Shown one piece after another: positions 43,597 to 51,459 of a stretch of DNA of 64,000 nt. The translations under genes and the position numbers were made by a program. A model generated the notes under the pieces. That model made no database searches and was not told where the DNA came from. It saw nothing but the letters and a program-made list of their open reading frames with translations. This DNA is from JBBRGK01 sp036741355 (GTDB lineage Bacteria > Chloroflexota > Dehalococcoidia > CAUJGQ01), in assembly GCA_036741355.1 (NCBI GenBank), contig DAINSK010000017.1, positions 4,504 through 68,503 of the forward strand, given 5' to 3'. The first letter of the stretch is position 1. Each line of letters begins with the position of its first letter.

Positions 43597-45420
43597 CTAG
43601 TCTCCCGCGACAACGGCACCCGCAGCGACTGCTGCTGTTCCGCCTGTCCCGCGCTGGCTTGTCTCGTATGCCTCTTCCTGGTCGCGCAGTTCCAGGTCGT
43701 AAATTGACCGGTAAAGGCCGTTGCTTGCGAGCAGCTCTTCGTGGCGGCCGCGCTCGACGATCTTGCCGCGTCGCAGCACGATAATCTGATCGGCCTTGCG
43801 CACGGTGCGGAGCCGTTGGGCGATGACGAACGTCGTGCGGCCCTGCATCAGCTCTGCCAGCGCCTGCTGAATCAGGTACTCAGTCTCCATATCTACGCTG
43901 CTGGTCGAGTCGTCGAAGACCAGGATGGCGGGGTCCATCAACAACGTTCTGGCGATGGAGATACGTTGCTTCTGTCCGCCGGAAAGCGTGACCCCGCGCT
44001 CGCCGACCCATGTGTCATACCCTTCGGGCAACGTCAGAATGAAGTCGTGGATACGCGCCGCCTTGGCGGCGTTCTCCACTTCCTCGTCGGTCGCATTTAA
44101 GCGTCCATAGCGAATGTTCTCGCGGATCGTGTCCATGAACAGGAAGACATCCTGCTGCACGATACCGATGTTTGCCCGCAAGGACGCCAGCGTAAGGTCG
44201 CGAATATCGTGCCCATCGATCTTAATGCTGCCGCCGGTCACGTCGTAAAAGCGGGGCATTAAGTTGACGACGGTCGACTTTCCGCTTCCCGTCGGACCAA
44301 GCAATGCGATCATTTCGCCGGGATTAGCGTCAATGCTGATGTCCCTTAGTACGGGACTGATGGAGTCGTAGCCGAAGCTTACCTGGTCGAACCTCACGGC
44401 GCCCTTCGCGTCCTTCAACCCATACGCGTCGGGCCTCTCTTTAACGGCGGACTCCGCGTCGATGATCTCGAAGATGCGCTCGCCCGCCGATTGCGCACGG
44501 GCAAACATCGTCACCATAAAGCCGAGGCTTCGCACCGGAAGCTGCAGGATCGTCAGATACAGCAGGAACTCGGTCAGCTCGCCGACCTTGACCGAGCCGT
44601 TAGCCACCAGGTGTCCGCCGTACCAGATCGTCGCGACAAGGGTGAGCGATCCGAGTCCGGCCAGTAGTGGCTGGCTAAATGCCTGTACGCGGTTGGCAGC
44701 GAACGACCAGGTAAAGAGGTCGTCTACTTCCTTTTTCATCTTTTTGCTCTCGAACTCTTCGCGGCTGAACGATTTCACCACGCGAACGCCCGAGAGGTTT
44801 TCCTGCAGCACCGTGCCCATGCGGCCCTGCTGATCCTGAATGGTCAGCCACATCGGTCGCATCTTGGACGCCATCCTGTACGAGAAGTACGCCATGAACG
44901 GCAGGATGGTCCATGCCACGAGCGTCAACCGCCAGTTCGACGTCACCATCAACGTGAACGAGATGACCAGCAGCACAATCGTGTAGAAGAGGCGGATAAC
45001 GCCCATGTTGATGTAGAAGCGGACTCCTTCAACGTCGCCGGTGGCGCGGGACATGATCTGCCCGATCTGGGCCTTGTCGTGGTAGGCGAAACTCAGTCGC
45101 TGGAGCCGATCGTAGATCTGGTTGCGCAGATCGTAAGCTACTTGTTGCGACAGCGTTTCACCCATGAATTGCTGCAGGTAATAAAAGATCCCGCGCATGA
45201 TCGACGAGCCAAGGATGGCAAGGCCCGCCAGAACGAGACCGAGAGTATCGACCGAGCCGGAACGCAGGTTCACGTTGTCGATCGCCCAACCGATAACGCG
45301 CGGCGTCACCAGCACAAAGCCGCTCGTTAGCAGCGTGCTGACGACGACCACCGACGTGCGCCACTTGTAAGAGCGCAGGAATAATAGGAGCCGAAGCAGA
45401 ATGGGCATGCGATCCCTCAA
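43597..45420 (-). CDS. Heterodimeric ABC exporter, subunit with degenerate Walker B
   Basis: 607 residues: six-helix transmembrane domain followed by a nucleotide-binding domain with Walker A GPTGSGKST and a canonical signature TLSGGQKQRISIARTL. The Walker B reads AILVFDDSTSSVD, with Asp instead of the catalytic Glu, and the switch histidine position reads AQRLRT with Gln. This is the usual degenerate half of heterodimeric exporters. First gene of the two-gene unit, divergent from rimI. The substrate is not readable. Confidence 0.92.
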   Translation of the reverse strand: MRDRMPILLRLLLFLRSYKWRTSVVVVSTLLTSGFVLVTPRVIGWAIDNVNLRSGSVDTLGLVLAGLAILGSSIMRGIFYYLQQFMGETLSQQVAYDLRNQIYDRLQRLSFAYHDKAQIGQIMSRATGDVEGVRFYINMGVIRLFYTIVLLVISFTLMVTSNWRLTLVAWTILPFMAYFSYRMASKMRPMWLTIQDQQGRMGTVLQENLSGVRVVKSFSREEFESKKMKKEVDDLFTWSFAANRVQAFSQPLLAGLGSLTLVATIWYGGHLVANGSVKVGELTEFLLYLTILQLPVRSLGFMVTMFARAQSAGERIFEIIDAESAVKERPDAYGLKDAKGAVRFDQVSFGYDSISPVLRDISIDANPGEMIALLGPTGSGKSTVVNLMPRFYDVTGGSIKIDGHDIRDLTLASLRANIGIVQQDVFLFMDTIRENIRYGRLNATDEEVENAAKAARIHDFILTLPEGYDTWVGERGVTLSGGQKQRISIARTLLMDPAILVFDDSTSSVDMETEYLIQQALAELMQGRTTFVIAQRLRTVRKADQIIVLRRGKIVERGRHEELLASNGLYRSIYDLELRDQEEAYETSQRGTGGTAAVAAGAVVAGD

Positions 45421-45567
45421 TCTCTGGCAATGCGTTAGGGAGTACGTCCCTTATCCTAACGTTCACGTCAGGTTTTGGCAACCCGCTGTAACACTCTAAC
45501 GGTCCGGCAGCAAACGTCAGCGGTGGTACACTTGCCGCAGTTGCAGCAGTTGGCGGGGGCATCTCGC

Positions 45568-46242
45568 ATGGCAGCGGTAGCTTCGTCTTATGTCATCCGT
45601 CCAATGACCGTTGCGGACATTCCCCGGGTCACCGAAATCGAACGGGAATCGTTCCCGACCACGTGGCCGCAGAGCTCGTATAAGCGGGAGCTGCAAGAAA
45701 ATGGCATGGCCCGCTACCTGGTCGTTGGCGACAGAACTGCGCCGCCACCGGACCGCTTGACCGACGCGCCGGGATCGCACGGTATGGGCAAAGTGGTCGG
45801 CGGCGTACGTCGCCTGTTGGGTCGCGATGCTGCGGGGTTGGCGCCGCCGACTGAAGATCAACTGGTCGCATTTCTGGGCCTCTGGTTCATGCTCGAAGAG
45901 TGTCATGTGGTGACGGTAGCGGTGCGCGAGGCAATGCGTCGACGCGGCATCGGCGAACTGCTGGTGATCACCGCGATTGAGCTGGCATTACAGAAGGAAC
46001 AGGACGTGCTCACCCTGGAGTGTCGCGTTAGCAACACGGCTGCACAGGCACTCTACGCGAAGTACGGCTTTAAATCAGTTGGCATGCGCAAGCGCTACTA
46101 CACGGATAACGGCGAAGACGCCTTCATCATGACCACGCCCCCAATTCACACGCCGGAGTTCCGGTCGGCTTTCGAACGCCTCCGCTCCGTCCACGGCGAA
46201 CACTGGGGAGCCGCGGAGATCGCCGTGCCTGAGTTGCCCTAA
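45568..46242 (+). CDS. rimI: Ribosomal-protein-alanine N-acetyltransferase-like GNAT
   Basis: 224 residues, GNAT acetyltransferase. IRPMTVADIPRVTEIERESF opens the fold; the acetyl-CoA loop is VAVREAMRRRGIGELLV, and LECRVSNTAAQALYAKYGF with MRKRYYTDNGEDA matches RimI. It is longer than the usual 150 residues because of an insertion of about 45 residues (approximately 55-100, rich in Gly, Arg and Pro) between strands and a C-terminal extension of 40 residues. GGGGG lies nine bases before ATG 45568. Confidence 0.85.
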   Translation: MAAVASSYVIRPMTVADIPRVTEIERESFPTTWPQSSYKRELQENGMARYLVVGDRTAPPPDRLTDAPGSHGMGKVVGGVRRLLGRDAAGLAPPTEDQLVAFLGLWFMLEECHVVTVAVREAMRRRGIGELLVITAIELALQKEQDVLTLECRVSNTAAQALYAKYGFKSVGMRKRYYTDNGEDAFIMTTPPIHTPEFRSAFERLRSVHGEHWGAAEIAVPELP

Positions 46243-46274
46243 CCATGATGCAAATGCAGCGGCCGGGCGCTCTA

Positions 46275-48014
46275 TTAGAATAGTCCGACAATGCGGCCGT
46301 TTTCGTCGATATCCACCAACTCTCCGCCGGGCTTCGACGGCAGGCCGGGCATCGTGCGCATGTCACCGCACAACGCATACAGGAAGCCCGCTCCGGCCGA
46401 GAGTCGCACGTCCCGCACCGGCATCGTGTAACCGGTTGGCCGGCCCAGCAGGGACTGGTCGTGCGACAGCGAGAGGTGGGTCTTGGCCATGCAAACCGGC
46501 AACCGGCCGTAGCCCAGCTTCTCGAACTGGCGCAGCTTGCGTCGCGCTTCCGCGGCGAGGCTGATTCCGGCGGCGCCGTAGAGCGTCGTGGCAATCGTCT
46601 TGATCTTCTCCTCCGGCGGCTCATCGTCCGAATAGAGGAGACGGAACCGTGATGGTTCGTCCGCGGCGCGGACGACCGCCCCGGCGAGTGCCCGGGCGCC
46701 TTCGCCACCGTGTACAAAGTGCTCGGCAATCACCGCATCGCGCGCTCCCGCTGCTAGACTCGCCCGTTTGATCGCTTCCATCTCCGCCTCGGTGTCCTGC
46801 GGGAACCGGTTGATCGCCACGACAACCGGCACACCGAAGGCGAGCACGTTAGCAATTTGCGCTTCGAGGTTCGGCATGCCCGCGGCCAGCGCGTCGAGGT
46901 CTTCGTTGACGAGACCAGGCGGCAGCGGTCTACCAGCCACGACCCGAAAACGACCGGAATGTGCCTTCAGGGCACGGACGGTCGCAACCAGGACGGCCGC
47001 GTCGGGATGCAGGCCGCTCTGACGGCACTTGATGTCGCAGAACTTTTCGAAGCCTAAATCGGCGCCGAAGCCGGCTTCGGTCACGACGAAGTCCGCCAGC
47101 CGCAACCCGATCTGATCGGCGAGGATACTGCTGTTGCCGTGCGCGATGTTGCCGAATGGACCGGCGTGCACCATCGCCGCTGTGCCTTCCAACGTCTGCA
47201 GCAGGTTCGGGTTGATCGCGTCTTTCATGAGCACGGTCATGGCGCCCGCGCACTTGAGGTCCTCAGCGGTCACCGGCGTGCCGTCGTGCGTATAAGAGGT
47301 GACCATCCGCCCCAGCCGCTGGCGTAGGTCCTGCAAGCTGGTTGCCAGCGCCAGGATCGCCATGCACTCGGAAGCGACGGTGATGTCGAAGCCGCCCTCA
47401 CGCGGCACGCCGTTCTCGCGCCCTCCCAGTCCGATGACGATTTCGCGAAGGGCGCGGTCCGAAATGTCCACGACTCGCCGCAACTCGATGCGGTGAAGGT
47501 CGATACCGAGCGCATTACCGTGGTAGAGATGGTTATCGAGGAAAGCGGCAAGCAGGTTGTGCGCGGCGCCGACGGCGTGATTGTCGCCGGTCAGGTGGAG
47601 ATTGAAGTCTTCCATGGGCACGATCTGAGCGTAGCCACCGCCAGCGGCGCCGCCTTTAATCCCAAATACCGGTCCTAGCGAAGGCTGTCGGATCGCGGCG
47701 ATCGCTTTGCGACCGATGAGCGAGAGACCTTGTGCCAGCCCGACGGTGGTCGTCGATTTTCCCTCGCCGAGCGGTGTCGGCGTGATTGCGGTGACGACGA
47801 CGTACTTACCGAGCTTCTTGTCGCGCAGCCGTTTCAACGCCGAAATGTCGACTTTCGCCTTGTAGCGGCCGAACAGCTCGACTTCGTCTTCGAGCAGCCC
47901 CAGTTCCGCGGCTACGTCGGCGATCGGTCTCAGCTTCGCGGCCTGGGCGATATCGAGGTCGCTGGGGAACGGCGTCGTTGAAACTGCTGGAGTGCCTGAC
48001 GGCTCTCCCGGCAT
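46275..48014 (-). CDS. fhs: Formate--tetrahydrofolate ligase
   Basis: 579 residues. ATP-dependent ligation of formate to tetrahydrofolate for one-carbon metabolism. The P-loop signature is TPTPLGEGKSTTTVGLAQGL, followed by RQPSLGPVFGIKGGAAGGGY and EDFNLHLTGDNHAV; the C-terminus MPGLPSKPGGELVDIDENG is intact. Length is slightly above the usual 555-560. ATG 48014 has GGAGGTG upstream. A single gene, with no folD beside it. Confidence 0.96.
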   Translation of the reverse strand: MPGEPSGTPAVSTTPFPSDLDIAQAAKLRPIADVAAELGLLEDEVELFGRYKAKVDISALKRLRDKKLGKYVVVTAITPTPLGEGKSTTTVGLAQGLSLIGRKAIAAIRQPSLGPVFGIKGGAAGGGYAQIVPMEDFNLHLTGDNHAVGAAHNLLAAFLDNHLYHGNALGIDLHRIELRRVVDISDRALREIVIGLGGRENGVPREGGFDITVASECMAILALATSLQDLRQRLGRMVTSYTHDGTPVTAEDLKCAGAMTVLMKDAINPNLLQTLEGTAAMVHAGPFGNIAHGNSSILADQIGLRLADFVVTEAGFGADLGFEKFCDIKCRQSGLHPDAAVLVATVRALKAHSGRFRVVAGRPLPPGLVNEDLDALAAGMPNLEAQIANVLAFGVPVVVAINRFPQDTEAEMEAIKRASLAAGARDAVIAEHFVHGGEGARALAGAVVRAADEPSRFRLLYSDDEPPEEKIKTIATTLYGAAGISLAAEARRKLRQFEKLGYGRLPVCMAKTHLSLSHDQSLLGRPTGYTMPVRDVRLSAGAGFLYALCGDMRTMPGLPSKPGGELVDIDENGRIVGLF

Positions 48015-48131
48015 GTGCTCGCACCTCCGGCTGGGAGCCGGCAGCGCGGGCTCCGGCGTTCATTTAGTATAAGGTGACGCACCAACACGAGCGATTGACC
48101 ATCAGCAAGCTGCTCCGATGGGCAACGACAA

Positions 48132-48160
48132 AGCCCGGGGGCTTTGCTGCCACCCGGGCT
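48132..48160 (-). terminator. GC-rich hairpin downstream of the repeat-protein gene
   Basis: AGCCCGGG (48132-48139) pairs with CCCGGGCT (48153-48160). On the minus strand it lies about 65 nt after the stop of the 48223 gene and is followed by TTTGTCGTT, so it can act as a weak intrinsic terminator. A competing inner pairing AAAGCC with GGCTTT is possible. Confidence 0.5.
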
Positions 48161-48222
48161 GTCTGAGAAAGCTGCCGGCTGTGACGTTCTACTGGCGCTA
48201 GAACGGTCTTCACATCGGGTAT

Positions 48223-48999
48223 CTAGTTCCGAAGGTCGACCACCCGGATCACCGGCATCCCAATGAGGTCGCGGAACTGATTCTCGGCCGAGAGAGCCGC
48301 CATCGTGTTCGCTTCGTCCGCTTCCGTGACGAAATTCCAGACCGTCACGTCCAAGGGCGCAAGACCCATCCCCGCCCGAATCACGTTCGCGTCTTCGATC
48401 TCGCGACTCACCTCGGACTGCTGGTCCGACGAGCCCACGAGAACGTAACTTGGCTGCCCGGTCACCGAAGCCGGTAGCACGTACCCCGCGGCTGCCGGCA
48501 CGTCGCTAACCTGAGCTCCAGCCGTCCGCAGGTCGACTACTTCGATCTGCGGCAACCCCAGCGCCGCACGTGTGGTGTTTTCGTCGATGAGGGCGCGTAC
48601 GGCCGTCTCCGCGGGGAAGTCCGCCGCCACCGGGATCACCGTGCTGTTCAGCGGCGGGACGCCCGTCTGCGCCCGAATCTCATCAGCCTCGCTGATTCCC
48701 CGCTCGACATTGGCTGCCTGGTCCGCAGAGGCTACCAAAATGAGGTTTACGTGCTCGGCCGTTATAGCACCCGTCGCGCCAGCGGTTGAGGCGGGAACGC
48801 TGCTAAACGCGGCGTCGCCCTGTGGCGCCGACGTTTCCGTCTGTTGGGAAGCCGTTACCGCCGTTTTGTTCCCGTGGCCGCGCAATTGGGTTTGCCAGCC
48901 GACCCCCAGGCCAATAAGCAGCCCGAGCCCGGCCACCACGCTAAAAACAAAGTACGGTTTCGCCCGCGAGTGACCCGCCCTGATTCTGATCGCTGCCAT
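48223..48999 (-). CDS. Membrane-anchored protein with two internal repeats; function unknown
   Basis: About 258 residues: basic N-terminus, one membrane helix (FVFSVVAGLGLLIGLGVGW, residues 18-36), a Ser/Thr/Ala linker, then two copies of a 75-residue unit (about 85-159 and 184-258). Both follow LVASADQ or LVGSSDQ, then an E-x-x-E-A-x-x-IR helix, then an inner ALIDEN/ALSAEN helix and a closing VVDLR. The repeat is unfamiliar. ATG 48999 has AGGAG seven bases upstream. It is divergent from the sigma/CHAT cluster. Confidence 0.6.
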   Translation of the reverse strand: MAAIRIRAGHSRAKPYFVFSVVAGLGLLIGLGVGWQTQLRGHGNKTAVTASQQTETSAPQGDAAFSSVPASTAGATGAITAEHVNLILVASADQAANVERGISEADEIRAQTGVPPLNSTVIPVAADFPAETAVRALIDENTTRAALGLPQIEVVDLRTAGAQVSDVPAAAGYVLPASVTGQPSYVLVGSSDQQSEVSREIEDANVIRAGMGLAPLDVTVWNFVTEADEANTMAALSAENQFRDLIGMPVIRVVDLRN

Positions 49000-49194
49000 C
49001 ACCTGTCTCCTTTTCTATTTCTATGTAGCACGGAGAGTTCCGCACCTATCCGATGAACGCCCCGCACCGATCTTTTGGGGCGTAGGGCCCATACCGCCGG
49101 CTGACTTTCGATCTGCTACACTTTTGGCGCCGTGCGCCATGCCCGCGCGTGGCGAAGCCAAAATTTCTGCCTCGGGCGCCGGGGGTGCTATCTG

Positions 49195-49920
49195 GTGACA
49201 GACCCTGGCCGGTACGACCTCTTGCCAGCGGTCGAGCTCTGCAGCCGCTGCCACGAGGAGACCGCGCGCTTCCTGCGCGGCGCCGTACACGACGACGGAA
49301 TCTGCTTCGAGGTCTTCCGCCGCGCCATCTGTGACGACGATGGAGCCTGCTGGGAACAACTGGAGCGGATATACGGCGAGCAGGTGAAGAGCTGGTGCCG
49401 AGCGGCCCACAGTAACGCGGCGGCGGACCATGACGAGCTCGCCGCCGTCGCCTGGGAGCGCTTCTGGCACAGCTTCAAGGCCGACCGGCTGTCTCAGGCG
49501 AGCGGAACGCCGGCGGTGCTCGCGTACCTCCGCGCCTGCGCCTGGAGCGCAGCGGTGGATTACGCGCGGACGAGAGGCACCGCGCTTTCGCTGGATGAAA
49601 CCGTGCCAACCGAAAGTGGCGTGGGACGGTCGATCGGCGAGCAGTTGCTGGACCACGATCCCACGCCGCCGGAGGAAATTGAAGCAGCAGAGGCGCGCTC
49701 CGAGCTCTGGCAGGTCCTGAACGACCACCTAACGAATGAGGCCGAGCGCGTGCTTATGCACCTATCGCTCGAGGTCGGGCTGAAGCCGCGTGAGATCCAG
49801 ACGCAGCGGCCGGACCTCTTTCCAGACGTTAAGGACGTCTATACGATGACCCGCAACGTGTTTGACCGCCTGCGACGCAGCCCCGAGTTCCGCCGCTGGT
49901 ACGACGGGCGCACCTCGTGA
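49195..49920 (+). CDS. Sigma-70-like regulator of the CHAT protease cluster
   Basis: About 241 residues. Residues 60-150 resemble sigma region 2 (WEQLERIYGEQVKSWCRAA, ELAAVAWERFWHSFKAD, AYLRACAWSAAVDYARTRG). The C-terminus (NEAERVLMHLSLEVGLKPRE then RNVFDRLRRSPEF) is a region-4-like helix-turn-helix with a weak match. The first 50 residues contain cysteines (LCSRCHEE, GICFEVF, CDDDGACW) unusual for sigma factors, possibly a redox or zinc element. GTG 49195 follows GGGGG; the frame is open to 49132. An anti-sigma-like gene follows after a 157-nt gap. Confidence 0.65.
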   Translation: MTDPGRYDLLPAVELCSRCHEETARFLRGAVHDDGICFEVFRRAICDDDGACWEQLERIYGEQVKSWCRAAHSNAAADHDELAAVAWERFWHSFKADRLSQASGTPAVLAYLRACAWSAAVDYARTRGTALSLDETVPTESGVGRSIGEQLLDHDPTPPEEIEAAEARSELWQVLNDHLTNEAERVLMHLSLEVGLKPREIQTQRPDLFPDVKDVYTMTRNVFDRLRRSPEFRRWYDGRTS

Positions 49921-50077
49921 GATACACGCCTTTCGCCGCGTTCGTTTGCACGGATTGGTTTCCCGTGGATGCCCCACAAATCGCCGCCATCGCGTTTAGT
50001 GAATGGAATATGACGGAGCCGGCGTGCCCCGAGGCGCCCCGCAACGAGCACGTCGCCTGCCGGAAAGTGCGACTACA

Positions 50078-50794
50078 ATGACGTACCCAGCAAGACCCTG
50101 CGTGAACGCCTCTGAGATAAACTCAGGCGATCTGCTTGCCTACGTTGCGGGCGAACCAGGGTCAGGAGTGGAGGATCATCTCGAACGCTGCCCGGCCTGC
50201 CGGGCCGACGCGGGGGAGTACGCGGAGGTTCAGCGGCGGCTGCAGGCCACATTCCTCCGGCAGTCCTGTCCACCGGCACTAACACTTGCCGAGTACGCAC
50301 TGGGCGTACTCGCCCCGCAGGCAAGGCAAACTACGGCCGCGCACCTCGTGGAATGTCCTCACTGCCGCGCCGAGCAGCGCGACGCCGCGGCGTTCTTGAC
50401 CGCAGACGACCGTCCCGCGGCCCGAGGCGTGCTCGCCGGCATCCGGCGACTTCTTGCGCAACCTCTGCGTCCCTCGCCGGCCTTGGCCGGGCTGCGCGGC
50501 GCTGCCGGCGCAGAGAGCGTGACGTACGATGCCGACGGCGCGCGGCTCACTATCGGAGTGCAGAGCGCGGCGCGCGGCGGAACCTTTGTGATTGCCGGTC
50601 TGGTCGAGGATGGGCAGCGGTTTGAAAACGCATCCATCACCCTTTTCAAAGGTGAGAGTCTGGTCGAAGCCCGGGTCCTAGACGACCTGGGCTCTTTTTC
50701 GTTCGAAGCGGTAACCACCGGCGTTTACCGGCTAGAGCTGCAAACCGGCGACTTACAGATAGAAGTCGACCCGCTGACTGTGGAAACCACCTGA
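50078..50794 (+). CDS. Zinc-finger anti-sigma-like protein with C-terminal beta domain
   Basis: 238 residues. Two H-x3-C-x2-C motifs of the zf-HC2/anti-sigma type, HLERCPACRAD near residue 35 and HLVECPHCRAE near residue 90. The second half is a beta-sandwich-like region with EDGQRFENASITLFKGESLV and SFSFEAVTTGVYRLELQTG, like carboxypeptidase regulatory-type domains. No transmembrane helix, so it is cytosolic. Its position after a sigma-like gene and before the proteases suggests that it holds the sigma-like protein inactive. Start ATG 50078 follows a weak GGAAAG. Confidence 0.7.
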   Translation: MTYPARPCVNASEINSGDLLAYVAGEPGSGVEDHLERCPACRADAGEYAEVQRRLQATFLRQSCPPALTLAEYALGVLAPQARQTTAAHLVECPHCRAEQRDAAAFLTADDRPAARGVLAGIRRLLAQPLRPSPALAGLRGAAGAESVTYDADGARLTIGVQSAARGGTFVIAGLVEDGQRFENASITLFKGESLVEARVLDDLGSFSFEAVTTGVYRLELQTGDLQIEVDPLTVETT

Positions 50795-50966
50795 CCGGTA
50801 ACTCGCCCTCGTCCCTCCCGATAGAGCTTTCCCAACTCCCCGCTCAGTCGAGAGCCTCCAAGTAACTCCCTGAAACAAGTCTGAAGATTCGGAACGCACG
50901 GCGCCCCAAAAACGGCGCCCCCACGGTTCAGTCTGGAGACACAACTACACATACAAGGAGGTCGCC

Positions 50967-51053
50967 ATGAAGAGCGGAACCAGGCATCCCGGACACAACC
51001 AATTCAGTGTGAGTAATGCCCAGGAAAGCGAGGAACGACATGTTGGAGCTTGA
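50967..51053 (+). CDS. 28-residue ORF with strong ribosome site, overlapping the next gene
   Basis: AAGGAGG with five bases of spacing precedes ATG 50967, the best ribosome site in the cluster. The product (starts MKSGTRHPGHNQFSVSN, ends EERHVGA) is polar, with no helix or signal. Its stop lies 14 nt inside the following ORF, so it may be a leader peptide that couples translation of the 81-residue protein, or a functional small component. Too short for standard gene callers. Confidence 0.5.
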   Translation: MKSGTRHPGHNQFSVSNAQESEERHVGA

Positions 51054-51285
51054 ATTCATGGCGCAGGTGGAGCAGCGGATGCGCGAGACCGTGGTGTACC
51101 CGAAGGTCAATCTTCTGGCTCCCCACAAACGCGACCTAGAGCTGCTCGAGCTTGCAGAGCGCAAAAATCGGCGTCGCGGACCGGCCGACTGGATGGGTAA
51201 CGGCCTGGTTGGGGTCGGTGAGCGGTTGATGGCGCTGGGAGAGTCGCTCGCCAGCCGTCGAAGCGACTCGAACCCCGCGAGCTAA
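51040..51285 (+). CDS. 81-residue protein of the CHAT cluster, unknown function
   Basis: ATG 51040 has GAGGAA six bases upstream, favoured over ATG 51016. Residues 1-20 (MLELEFMAQVEQRMRETVVY) and 28-48 (HKRDLELLELAERKNRRRG) are predicted amphipathic helices with alternating charges, followed by a Gly-rich turn (WMGNGLVGVGERLMALGES). It lacks a signal or membrane segment. Sitting between anti-sigma and protease genes, it may be an adaptor or a cleavage substrate (inference). Confidence 0.5.
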   Translation: MLELEFMAQVEQRMRETVVYPKVNLLAPHKRDLELLELAERKNRRRGPADWMGNGLVGVGERLMALGESLASRRSDSNPAS

Positions 51286-51311
51286 TCACCCGAAAGTTGT
51301 CCGTAAGGCCA

Positions 51312-51345
51312 GGGCCGGCTGACTCGTGAACGAGTCAGCCGGCCC
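51312..51345. terminator. Perfect 15-bp hairpin between the small ORFs and the CHAT gene
   Basis: GGGCCGGCTGACTCG pairs perfectly with CGAGTCAGCCGGCCC around a TGAA loop, 27 nt after the 81-residue ORF. There is no T-run, so it may be a processing or attenuating hairpin instead of a classical terminator. It separates the regulator genes from the protease genes. Confidence 0.6.
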
Positions 51346-51357
51346 GCCCGCTTGCAC

Positions 51358-51375
51358 CATAACCAATTCGTTATG
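51358..51375. promoter_or_regulatory. Operator-like inverted repeat upstream of the CHAT gene
   Basis: CATAAC and GTTATG form a perfect inverted repeat around a 6-nt CAATTC centre, 85 nt before the CHAT start, in a strikingly AT-rich pocket (51358-51420). This looks like a regulator-binding site in the promoter region of the two protease genes. No clear -35/-10 pair is evident, consistent with an alternative sigma factor. Confidence 0.4.
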
Positions 51376-51459
51376 TAGGCCCACAGTGTTTCATATTTGT
51401 AGTACCATTCACATCCAAAACAGCGCGCGACCCGTGCTAACCCACGAGGTGTCCAACCC

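Noticed and set aside
48015..48131. Tetrahydrofolate riboswitch upstream of fhs
   Set aside because: No pseudoknot or conserved core recognisable in the 120-nt leader.
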